Assembly: GCF_003515075.1 (NCBI RefSeq)
Contig: NZ_QWLV01000001.1
Location: 310,001-374,000, forward strand
Length of the DNA: 64,000 nucleotides
Direction of reading: 5' to 3'
Origin: Sphingomonas gilva
GTDB taxonomy: Bacteria > Pseudomonadota > Alphaproteobacteria > Sphingomonadales > Sphingomonadaceae
Every line of letters begins with the position of its first letter. Positions within the stretch are counted from its first letter, which is position 1. The position numbers were made by a program, and so were the translations under genes. A model generated the notes under the pieces. It was not told the origin of the DNA. It worked only from the letters and a program-made list of their open reading frames with translations, and ran no database searches. Below, piece by piece: positions 43,106 through 50,663 of this stretch.

Positions 43106-45430
43106 ATGCCTTCCTTCGCTTCCGCGCTCGAGACGACGCTGCACAAGGCGCTCGAGGCCGCGTCCAGCCGCCGCCACGAATATGCGACGCTGGAGCACCT
43201 GCTGCTCGCGCTGATCGACGACGAGCACGCCAGCCAGGTGATGACCGCCTGCGGCGTCGAGCTGCCGGCGCTGCGCCAGGCGGTGACGACCTATCTCGAC
43301 GACGAGCTCGATGCGCTGAAGGTGGAGGGGCAGAGCGATCCTTCGCCGACCAGCGGCTTCCAGCGCGTGGTCCAGCGCGCGATCCTGCACGTCCAGTCGT
43401 CGGGCCGCGACGAGGTGACCGGCGCCAACGTGCTGGTCGCCTTGTTCAGCGAGCGCGAGAGCTACGCCGTCTATTTCCTGCAGCAGCAGGATATGAGCCG
43501 GCTGGATGCGGTGAGCTTCATCAGCCACGGCGTCGGCAAGGGCGGCGCGCCAGTCGAATCGCGCGAGGTGAAGGGCGCTGACGACGCCAAGCAGGAGAAG
43601 AGCGCCGAGACCAAGAGCAAGAACGAGAGCGCGCTCAAGCAGTTCACCGTCGACCTCAACGAGAAGGCCAAGAAGGGCAAGGTCGATCCGCTGATCGGCC
43701 GGATGGCGGAGGTCGACCGGACGATCCAGATCCTCTGCCGGCGGTCGAAGAACAACCCGCTCTATGTCGGCGATCCCGGCGTGGGAAAGACCGCGATCGC
43801 GGAAGGCCTCGCGCGCAAGATCGTCGAGGGCGACGTGCCCGACGTGCTGAAGCCCGCGGTGATCTATTCGCTCGACATGGGCGCGCTGCTTGCCGGCACG
43901 CGCTATCGCGGCGATTTCGAGGAGCGGCTGAAGCAGGTCGTGACCGAACTCGAAAAGCTGCCCGACGCGGTGCTGTTCATCGACGAGATCCACACGGTGA
44001 TCGGCGCGGGCGCGACCAGCGGCGGGGCGATGGATGCGTCCAACCTGCTCAAGCCGGCGCTGTCGAGCGGGTCGATCCGCTGCATCGGTTCGACGACCTA
44101 CAAGGAATTCCGCAACCATTTCGAGAAGGACCGGGCGCTGCTGCGCCGGTTCCAGAAGATCGACGTCAATGAGCCGTCGGTCGAGGACACGGTCAAGATC
44201 CTCGCCGGGCTGCGCAGCGCCTTCGAAGAGCATCACAAGGTCCGGTACACGCCCGACGCGATCAAGACCGCGGTCGAGCTGTCGGCGCGCTACATCAACG
44301 ACAGGAAGCTGCCCGACAAGGCGATCGACGTGATCGACGAAGTCGGCGCGATGCAGATGCTGGTGCCCGAGAGCAAGCGCCGCAAGACGATCACGGCCAA
44401 GGAGATCGAGGCGGTGATTGCGACGATGGCGCGGATTCCGCCGAAATCGGTGTCGAAGGACGACACCGCGGCGCTGGCGAGCCTCGACACCGATCTGAAG
44501 CGCGTGGTGTTCGGCCAGAACGCGGCGATCGAGAAGCTGTCCTCCGCGATCAAGCTCAGCCGCGCGGGCCTGCGCGATCCGGACAAGCCGATCGGCAACT
44601 ATCTGTTCACCGGACCGACCGGCGTCGGCAAGACCGAGGTCGCGCGACAGCTCGCCAGCATCATGGGCATCCCGCTGCAGCGCTTCGACATGTCCGAATA
44701 TATGGAACGGCATTCGGTCAGCCGGCTGATCGGCGCGCCTCCGGGCTATGTCGGTTACGATCAGGGCGGGCTCTTGACCGACGCGGTCGACCAGCAGCCG
44801 CATTCGGTGCTGCTCCTGGACGAGATCGAGAAGGCGCATCCCGACCTGTTCAACATCCTTCTTCAGGTGATGGACAACGGCAAGCTGACCGACCACCACG
44901 GCAAGACCGTCGATTTCAGGAACACCATCCTGATCATGACGACCAATGCCGGCGCGTCCGACATGGCGCGCGAGGCGCTGGGCTTCGGCGTCTCCAGCCG
45001 CGAGGGCGAGGACGAGGAGGCGGTGAAGAAGATGTTCACGCCCGAGTTCCGCAACCGCCTGGATGCGATCGTGCCCTTCGCCTATCTGCCGCCCGAGGTG
45101 GTGGCGCGGGTGGTGGACAAGTTCATCCTCCAGCTCGAGCTGCAGCTGGCCGACCGCAACGTCCACATCGCGCTCGACGACGCGTCCAAGGCGTGGCTGA
45201 CCGAGAAGGGCTATGACAAGCTCTACGGCGCGCGCCCGATGGGCCGGCTGATCCAGGAGAAGATCAAGCAGCCGCTGGCCGAGGAGCTGCTGTTCGGCAA
45301 GCTCGTCCATGGCGGCGAGGTGCGGGTCCATATGAAGGACGGCGCGCTCGGCTTCGAGATCATCCCGGCCGCGCCCAAGCGCGCGAAGAAGGGCGGCGGC
45401 AAGAAGGCCGAGCCCGCCGACGCGAAGTAA
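43106..45430 (+). CDS. clpA: ATP-dependent Clp protease ATPase subunit ClpA
   Basis: 774 residues from MPSFASALE with AGGAG upstream. It has the N-terminal Clp_N repeat domain (1-150), AAA module 1 with GDPGVGKTA and IDEIHTVIGAG, AAA module 2 with GPTGVGKTE and LLDEIEKAHPD, and the C-terminal D2-small domain with KLYGARPMGRLIQ. Partnered with ClpP it unfolds substrates such as N-end-rule proteins. No clpS gene lies next to it; a DUF1192 gene does. A strong terminator follows. Confidence 0.97.
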   Translation: MPSFASALETTLHKALEAASSRRHEYATLEHLLLALIDDEHASQVMTACGVELPALRQAVTTYLDDELDALKVEGQSDPSPTSGFQRVVQRAILHVQSSGRDEVTGANVLVALFSERESYAVYFLQQQDMSRLDAVSFISHGVGKGGAPVESREVKGADDAKQEKSAETKSKNESALKQFTVDLNEKAKKGKVDPLIGRMAEVDRTIQILCRRSKNNPLYVGDPGVGKTAIAEGLARKIVEGDVPDVLKPAVIYSLDMGALLAGTRYRGDFEERLKQVVTELEKLPDAVLFIDEIHTVIGAGATSGGAMDASNLLKPALSSGSIRCIGSTTYKEFRNHFEKDRALLRRFQKIDVNEPSVEDTVKILAGLRSAFEEHHKVRYTPDAIKTAVELSARYINDRKLPDKAIDVIDEVGAMQMLVPESKRRKTITAKEIEAVIATMARIPPKSVSKDDTAALASLDTDLKRVVFGQNAAIEKLSSAIKLSRAGLRDPDKPIGNYLFTGPTGVGKTEVARQLASIMGIPLQRFDMSEYMERHSVSRLIGAPPGYVGYDQGGLLTDAVDQQPHSVLLLDEIEKAHPDLFNILLQVMDNGKLTDHHGKTVDFRNTILIMTTNAGASDMAREALGFGVSSREGEDEEAVKKMFTPEFRNRLDAIVPFAYLPPEVVARVVDKFILQLELQLADRNVHIALDDASKAWLTEKGYDKLYGARPMGRLIQEKIKQPLAEELLFGKLVHGGEVRVHMKDGALGFEIIPAAPKRAKKGGGKKAEPADAK

Positions 45431-45449
45431 CCGGTCAGCTCGACGCGAG

Positions 45450-45478
45450 AGGCCCCGGAGCGATCCGGGGCCTTTTTT
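45450..45478 (+). terminator. Terminator of clpA
   Basis: AGGCCCCGGA and TCCGGGGCCT form a perfect 10-bp stem with a 4-nt loop, then TTTTT. Confidence 0.93.
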
Positions 45479-45485
45479 GCGGCCT

Positions 45486-46052
45486 TCATGACGGTCGGAC
45501 GGCTGCAACCTGCTGGCCCGCCGCCTTGCGGAATAGGGCGGCGGAGATGAGCCACAGGCTGGCGAAGACGGTCGTTCCCATGACGACTTCGTAGAGCCCG
45601 TTTCCTCCCGGCGAGGCCCATCCCGCGGGCAGCGCGACGAGGCCGATGAGGATCTGGCAGGCCGCGGCCGTGAACATGGTGAAGGCCATGCCGGCGGACC
45701 TGAAGCCGGCGAAGGCCGAGCCGACGACCGCGACGGCGATCACGCCGAAGAATATCAGATTGGCGGGATTGTCCTCATTGCCGAGGAAGCCGACCGCGCC
45801 GTTGACCCAGACGAGAAGGAAGGAAGCGGCGACCGCGACGCCGACGCCGGCCCGATAGGCGATATTGCCCGACGCCCTCACCGCCAGTTCGAGGACGAGG
45901 CCGGCGCAGCCGAGCATGAGGCCCATGAAGAGGTAATCGGAAACCGTCCACGGCGCGTTGGCGATCAATGGAAGCAGGAGGATGAAGGCGACGCCGCCCC
46001 AGCCGATGATCCGCCAGGGAATCCCGCGCCGTCCCTTGATTTCGGTAGTCAT
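45486..46052 (-). CDS. Integral membrane hypothetical protein
   Basis: 188 residues from MTTEIKGRRG, where AAAGGG lies 7 bases upstream; an ATG two codons earlier is too close to that site. Six hydrophobic segments can be read, among them GWGGVAFILLLPLIANAPW, LFMGLMLGCAGLVLELAV, and NLIFFGVIAVAVVGSAFAGF. No motif is recognised. It converges on the clpA terminator. Confidence 0.72.
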   Translation of the reverse strand: MTTEIKGRRGIPWRIIGWGGVAFILLLPLIANAPWTVSDYLFMGLMLGCAGLVLELAVRASGNIAYRAGVGVAVAASFLLVWVNGAVGFLGNEDNPANLIFFGVIAVAVVGSAFAGFRSAGMAFTMFTAAACQILIGLVALPAGWASPGGNGLYEVVMGTTVFASLWLISAALFRKAAGQQVAAVRPS

Positions 46053-46201
46053 TACCATGCCCTTTCGTTCGTGGAGCGCGCCTTCTGCCCGAAGCGCCGG
46101 TGAGCGGCATGAGCAAGCCGTGAGCATTCGCTGAAATCCGGGATCAGCCCACATTCAGGCGCTTCGTGCGTTGATGCGGGGAGAACGGGCCTGATTTCGG
46201 G

Positions 46202-46945
46202 ATGCGAACGATGGCGGTTGCCCTGTCGAACAGCAGTGATCGGATCAAGGCGGCGCTGGGCGCGGTCGCGCTGCCGGGGCTGCTCGGCTATGCGCTGATC
46301 ACCGGGCTGGCGGTGAACATGCGGACGGCGGTCGCCGACGGGCTGAAGCTGTTCACCGTCGCGCCCGATCCGCCGCCGCCTCCGCCGCCCGATCCTGTCG
46401 TGCCGCATGCGGTCAGGAGCGAGAAGCCCGAGGGCGCCGCGTCGCCGCCCAACCTGACGTCCAAGGCGACCCAGATCGTCGCCCCGCCGCCGGTCATCCC
46501 GCTGGTCAAGCCGCCGCCGGTGATCGCCGCAGCCAAGGCGAGCACGGGCAGCGACGCGACCACCGGCGCGGCCGATATCCGCGGACCCGGGACGGGAAGC
46601 GGCGGCATCGGCGACGGCACCGGCAGCGGCCGTTACGGCGACGGCGGAGGCGGCGGGGGCGAATATACCGCGCCGCGCTGGGTGCGCGGCAGCATGAGCG
46701 ATTCGGATTATCCGCGCGGGCTGGGCGAGGCGGGCATCCAGGGGACGGTCTCCGTCCGCTACACCGTCGGGATCGACGGCAGGGCGCGCGACTGCGAGGT
46801 CACCGAATCGAGCGGCAGCGCGGTGCTGGACGAGACCACCTGCCGCCTGATCGAGCGGCGTTTCCGTTTCCGGCCCTCGCTCGACGACCGCGGCCGGCCC
46901 GTGCCGGCGACGATCGTCGAGAACCACAGCTGGATCGTCGACTGA
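46202..46945 (+). CDS. TonB-family protein
   Basis: 247 residues. An N-terminal membrane helix (ALGAVALPGLLGYALITGLA) is followed by a run of prolines (PPPPPPPDPV), a Gly-rich linker (about 120-150) and a C-terminal TonB-like domain (YPRGLGEAGIQGTVSVRYTV to RRFRFRPSLDDRGRPVP). TonB carries proton-motive force to outer-membrane receptors such as the two in this window. exbB and exbD are not here, so it is a lone TonB paralogue. Confidence 0.88.
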   Translation: MRTMAVALSNSSDRIKAALGAVALPGLLGYALITGLAVNMRTAVADGLKLFTVAPDPPPPPPPDPVVPHAVRSEKPEGAASPPNLTSKATQIVAPPPVIPLVKPPPVIAAAKASTGSDATTGAADIRGPGTGSGGIGDGTGSGRYGDGGGGGGEYTAPRWVRGSMSDSDYPRGLGEAGIQGTVSVRYTVGIDGRARDCEVTESSGSAVLDETTCRLIERRFRFRPSLDDRGRPVPATIVENHSWIVD

Positions 46946-47023
46946 GCCGTTCATCGCGCGCTCATCGGCGGCGGGCCAGCATCCCGACCGGTTGGTGACG
47001 TTGCATCTGGCAGGGAGCGGGCA

Positions 47024-47224
47024 ATGCGGCGGCGGATCATCTTTGCGTTGGGCGTGCTGATGCTGGCCGTCATGCTCGTGCGCCATCCGTCGGCCGACGT
47101 GCGCGTCATCACCCATGACATCGGCGATCCCGCGCCGCGCAAGGTCGAGGCGGCGGTCGATATGGGATTGTTCGCATTGAACCTTCTGGTGACCTGGACC
47201 GCCAAGGGCGTGGCGCTGCGCTGA
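47024..47224 (+). CDS. Small membrane protein, hypothetical
   Basis: 66 residues with GGGAGCGGGC before the ATG. One N-terminal hydrophobic helix (IIFALGVLMLAVMLV) and a second weaker one (DMGLFALNLLVTWTAKG) flank a polar loop. No family is recognised. Confidence 0.6.
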   Translation: MRRRIIFALGVLMLAVMLVRHPSADVRVITHDIGDPAPRKVEAAVDMGLFALNLLVTWTAKGVALR

Positions 47225-47284
47225 CGGTGGCGCGGACGCTTGGGGAGCGTTAGGTTCCCGCATCCGCATTTCCGGAGTCGCCCG

Positions 47285-48166
47285 ATGACCGACGACAGCA
47301 TCCGCGCGCGCGCCATCGCGCTCTACGACCGGTTCACCCATGAGCATCACGACCGCCGCGCCTTCATGCGCGAGATGACTTTGCTCGCGGGGTCCGCAGC
47401 GGCGGCGGCGGCGCTGGTCGAAGCGATCGCCGCATCGCCCGCGGCCGCAGCGGCGGTCGATCCCGCCGATCCGCGGCTGGTGACGCGCAAGGGCGGCTAT
47501 GCCGTGGGCGGCGGGCGGATGATGACCGGCTATTTCGCCGCGCCCCGCAAGCCCGGCCGCAAGGTCGGCGCGGTGATGGTGATCCACGAGAATCGCGGGC
47601 TCAACGCGCATACCGAGGACGTCGCGCGCCGCGTCGCGCTGGCCGGCTATTTCGCCGTCGCGCCCGATTTCCTGTCCGACTACGGCGGCACCCCGGCCGA
47701 CGAGGACCAGGCGCGCGAGATGATCGGCAAGGTCGATTACGACAAGGTGATCGGCGCCGGGTTCGCCACGCTGGGGCGGCTCAAGGGGCTCGCCAACGGC
47801 AACGGCAAGGCGGGAATGGTCGGCTTCTGCTGGGGCGGGGCGATGGTCCACCAGGTCGCGCTGGCGGCGGGCGCCGGGGTGGACGCGGCGGTGAGCTATT
47901 ACGGCCCGGCCCCCGCGCCCGAGGCGGCGGCGCGGCTGCAGGCGCCGCTGATGATCCACCTCGCCGGCAACGACGCGCGGGTGAACACCACCGCCCAGCC
48001 CTATGCGGCGGCGGCGAAGGCGGCGGGCAAGGACGTGACGCTGCACGAATATGCGGGCGTCGAGCACGCCTTCAACAACGACACCTCGGCCGAGCGGTAC
48101 GACATGGCCGCGGCCGAACTTGCGTGGGGCCGGACGCTCGCCTTCTTCGAGCGACATCTGGCGTGA
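47285..48166 (+). CDS. Dienelactone hydrolase family protein
   Basis: 293 residues from MTDDSIRARA. The alpha/beta hydrolase has the Cys nucleophile of true dienelactone hydrolases in GFCWGGAMV, the Asp in LAGNDARV and the His in GVEHAFNNDTS. A twin-arginine-like DRRAFMREM with a hydrophobic stretch (about 25-60) precedes the domain and suggests export by Tat. Families of this kind open lactones, including carboxymethylenebutenolide; the real substrate is unknown. Confidence 0.92.
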   Translation: MTDDSIRARAIALYDRFTHEHHDRRAFMREMTLLAGSAAAAAALVEAIAASPAAAAAVDPADPRLVTRKGGYAVGGGRMMTGYFAAPRKPGRKVGAVMVIHENRGLNAHTEDVARRVALAGYFAVAPDFLSDYGGTPADEDQAREMIGKVDYDKVIGAGFATLGRLKGLANGNGKAGMVGFCWGGAMVHQVALAAGAGVDAAVSYYGPAPAPEAAARLQAPLMIHLAGNDARVNTTAQPYAAAAKAAGKDVTLHEYAGVEHAFNNDTSAERYDMAAAELAWGRTLAFFERHLA

Positions 48167-48218
48167 CGGCCGGTATCGTTCGCGGTATGTTCCGCACCGA
48201 ATCGACAGGAGGATGACG

Positions 48219-48872
48219 ATGGCCGAGGCATTGACGCTCTATACCAACCCGATGTCGCGCGGGCGCATCGCCCGCTGGATGCTCGAGGAGGTCGAGCAGC
48301 CCTATGAGACCGAGCTGGTCGACTGGGCGAACAAGTCTGACGCGTTCCTGGCGGTCAACCCGATGGGCAAGGTGCCGACGCTGGTGCATGGCGGCCGGGT
48401 GATCACCGAATGTCCGGCGATCTGCGCCTATCTGGCCGATGTCTTTCCCGAAGCCGGGCTCGCGCCCGATCCGGCCGACCGCCACGCCTATTACCGCTGG
48501 CTGTTCTTCGCCGCCGGGCCGCTGGAGCAGGCGGTGACCAGCAAGGCGATGGGCTGGGAGGCGAGCGATCCGCAGAAGCAGGGGATGCTCGGCTTCGGCA
48601 ATTTCGACCGCACGATCGACACGCTCGAACAGGCGGTGAAGGACGCGGGCGAAGGCTGGCTGGCGGGCGATCGCTTCACCGCTTGCGACCTCTATGTCGG
48701 CGCGCATCTGAGCTGGGGCACGCAGTTCGGCACCATCCCCAGGCGCGACGCCTTCATGGCGTTCGTCGAGCGAGTCACCGACCGCCCCGCGGCGAAGCGC
48801 GCGAGCGAACTGGACGACGCGGCGATGGCGGAGATGCAGGGCGCGGGCGCACCGGCCGAAGCGGACGCCTGA
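48219..48872 (+). CDS. Glutathione S-transferase
   Basis: 217 residues from MAEALTLYTN, the ATG with AGGAGG six bases upstream; an ATG two codons earlier overlaps that site. The thioredoxin-like half has SRGRIARWMLEEVEQPYE and MGKVPTLVHGGRVITECPAI with the cis-Pro and Glu-Cys contacts; the helical half has GDRFTACDLYVGAHLSW. The N-terminal catalytic position is Ser, as in beta/theta-like bacterial GSTs. Confidence 0.92.
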   Translation: MAEALTLYTNPMSRGRIARWMLEEVEQPYETELVDWANKSDAFLAVNPMGKVPTLVHGGRVITECPAICAYLADVFPEAGLAPDPADRHAYYRWLFFAAGPLEQAVTSKAMGWEASDPQKQGMLGFGNFDRTIDTLEQAVKDAGEGWLAGDRFTACDLYVGAHLSWGTQFGTIPRRDAFMAFVERVTDRPAAKRASELDDAAMAEMQGAGAPAEADA

Positions 48873-49083
48873 TTCGCCGCCGGTTGGCCGTACCCGATCT
48901 TCCAAAGGTGAGGAAAGTGAGGACACGTCCTCGCTGACTTCCCCTCCCCCGCATTTGCGAAAACGCGTTTTGGCGGAGAAGGAAGAGGGCGCGTGAAACG
49001 GCATGGACCAGCGTAAAGCAGGCGAAATCCTACATTTCCAGCATTATTTGCGGGGGGTGTGGAGGGATCACCCCTGTCCATCC

Positions 49084-49334
49084 TAGAGCGCGATGACTTC
49101 AGGTGATCCGTTTTTCCTGAGTAGTCGTCGAATAGCTGCGCAGCAGCGTATCGAGATGAGCAGGTGAACATGTCCCCGGCATGTTCAGGATGGTCCGGGG
49201 GACGATCCGACCTGCTCATCGTATCGGAGGCCGCGCAATGGACGGTGCTTCGATACGAGCCCTCGATACGCGCTTGCGCGCTACTCGGTCTCTACTCAGC
49301 ACGAGCGGGTCTGGGGCAAAGTCATCGCGCTCTA
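49084..49334. repeat. 251-bp element with 16-bp terminal inverted repeats (MITE-like)
   Basis: TAGAGCGCGATGACTT at 49084-49099 is exactly matched, inverted, by 49319-49334. Further matched pairs nest inside it: CTGAGTAG (49117) with CTACTCAG (49292), and CGTATCGAG (49147) with CTCGATACG (49262). It encodes nothing and carries a three-way-junction element at its centre. The rest of the 48873-49383 gap shows only short palindromes. Confidence 0.8.
49156..49219 (-). repeat. 64-nt three-way-junction element, copy 2
   Basis: Outer arms ATGAGCAGGT and ACCTGCTCAT pair at all 10 positions. Inside are GAACATGTC, CCC, GGCATGTTC (49166-49186; one G-T pair) and GGATGGTCC, GGG, GGACGATCC (49188-49208; one mismatch). 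Spacers are A between hairpins and G before the right arm, which is the C/T pattern of the other copies read on the opposite strand. Confidence 0.82.
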
Positions 49335-49383
49335 AGCGGGGTGAGGATCGCCGCGCGAGCGTGGGCGAGCCCGGCCGGCGCGA

Positions 49384-50340
49384 TCAGGCCTCGCGAGCAA
49401 TGTCCGCCAGATCGAGCTCCCATGTCTCGCCCTGTTCGGGGCGGCCGAAATCATGGTGGATCGCGGTTTCGGTGAGGTGGAAGCCGGCGGCGGCGTAGAT
49501 GCGCCGCGCGCTGGCGAGGACGGTGTGGGTCCATAGCGCGATCCGCGCGTACCCTGCGTCGCGGGCGAAGGCGACGCAGCGATCGACCAGCGCCCCGCCG
49601 ATGCCGAGGCCGCGCGCCCAAGGCTCGACATAGAGCAGCCGCAGCTTGGCGACGCCGTCGCCGGCATCGACCAGCATCACCGATCCGGCCATCACCCCGG
49701 CGCGCTCGGCGATCCAGCATTGATCGCGACCCGGTTTGAAGTGGCGGACGAAGGCGGCGGTGACCTCGCCCAGCAGCGCCTCCATCGGCCGGCCCCAGCC
49801 ATAGGGTTCGTAGAGGATCGCCTGCCGGGCGGCGATCATGCCCATGTCGCCCGCGCGGAAGGTGCGGATCTCGTAAGGCGCGACGCCGCCGCCGCCGAGC
49901 AGCGCGCGCATCGAATCGAGCGCGGCGGTGAGCGCCTGCCGGTCCGCATCGGCCAGCCCGGCGAGCTGGCCGGCGGCGCGATCATGCGTCGTGCGGTCGA
50001 GCGCTGAGAACGCGTCGCGACCCGCGGGCGTCAGCTCGATCGGCCGCTGCCGGGCGTCGGCGCCGCGCCCGCGCGTGATCCATCCGCGCGTCTGGAAGCC
50101 GCGGACGATGCGGCTGAGATAGCCCGGATCGAGCCGCAGCACCGCCTGGATGTCGCTGGCGAGCCGCGCGCCGTGCGCGATCTCGTACAGCGCGCGCGCC
50201 TCCGCGAGGGACATGTCGCTGCCATTGTAGCGCGCGTCGAGCAGCCCGGCGAAGCTGGTATAGGCGCGGTTGAAACGGCGCAGCGCGGCGACGGCGTTTT
50301 CCATGCGCGCGAGTAATGCTCCAATGGTTGCTTTTGTCAA
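49384..50340 (-). CDS. MarR-type regulator fused to a GNAT acetyltransferase
   Basis: 318 residues. Residues about 1-150 form a MarR winged helix (ALYEIAHGARLASDIQAVLRLDPGYLSRIVRGF, then GADARQRPIELTPAG). Residues about 158-305 form a GNAT fold with the acetyl-CoA loop ARGLGIGGALVDRCVAFARD and LASARRIYAAAGF. Such HTH-GNAT fusions act as acetyltransferases whose DNA-binding half may sense the substrate. The start MTKATIG is used; MENAVAAL a dozen residues later is possible. Confidence 0.93.
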   Translation of the reverse strand: MTKATIGALLARMENAVAALRRFNRAYTSFAGLLDARYNGSDMSLAEARALYEIAHGARLASDIQAVLRLDPGYLSRIVRGFQTRGWITRGRGADARQRPIELTPAGRDAFSALDRTTHDRAAGQLAGLADADRQALTAALDSMRALLGGGGVAPYEIRTFRAGDMGMIAARQAILYEPYGWGRPMEALLGEVTAAFVRHFKPGRDQCWIAERAGVMAGSVMLVDAGDGVAKLRLLYVEPWARGLGIGGALVDRCVAFARDAGYARIALWTHTVLASARRIYAAAGFHLTETAIHHDFGRPEQGETWELDLADIAREA

Positions 50341-50663
50341 CTATATGATTGCTGTTTGAGCTGAGTTCCGGCTTTCCGTCGCCCCGCCCTTCGACTGCCT
50401 GCAAGGCAGGCGCTCGGGATGGATTTCAGCCTTCGGCTGAAGGCAGGGGCCTCCGGGTTTGTGGCACTTCCGGCGTGGCGTATGCCGCCTGAGGCCAGTG
50501 TCGGGTCGGATTGCCTCCCAGGCAATCCTTGTGCACGCGGGGCGTGCACAACCCGACACTCCTGCGCAGGGGTGACGGAACAGGAAAGCAGGACAAGCTC
50601 CAGCGTCGCCGCTGGCGGACGTCGCCAGGATCGTGCGCGCAGATGCCGGTGCGGGACTCAGCC
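50341..50663. other. Intergenic mosaic of palindromic repeats
   Basis: No gene is supported in these 323 bp. The sequence is a chain of hairpins: GCCTGCAAGGCAGGC near 50400, TTCAGCC/GGCTGAA near 50430, a GGCCTCCGGGTTTGTG segment also found inverted at about 26866-26881, a 64-nt three-way-junction element (50497-50560) and a CCTGCGCAGGGGTGACGG end found near 26811. Confidence 0.75.
50497..50560 (+). repeat. 64-nt three-way-junction element, copy 3
   Basis: Outer arms AGTGTCGGGT and ACCCGACACT pair perfectly. The hairpins are GGATTGCCT, CCC, AGGCAATCC (50508-50528) and TGTGCACGC, GGG, GCGTGCACA (50530-50550), both perfect. C follows the left arm and T separates the hairpins, exactly as in copy 1. 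Confidence 0.88.

Noticed and set aside
42956..45508. An 850-codon frame antisense to clpA
   Set aside because: The sense strand encodes full-length ClpA with all motifs; the antisense product is Arg/Leu-rich with no family features. The same applies to long frames opposite the TonB receptors, glutamate dehydrogenase, cobT and the FAD oxidase.
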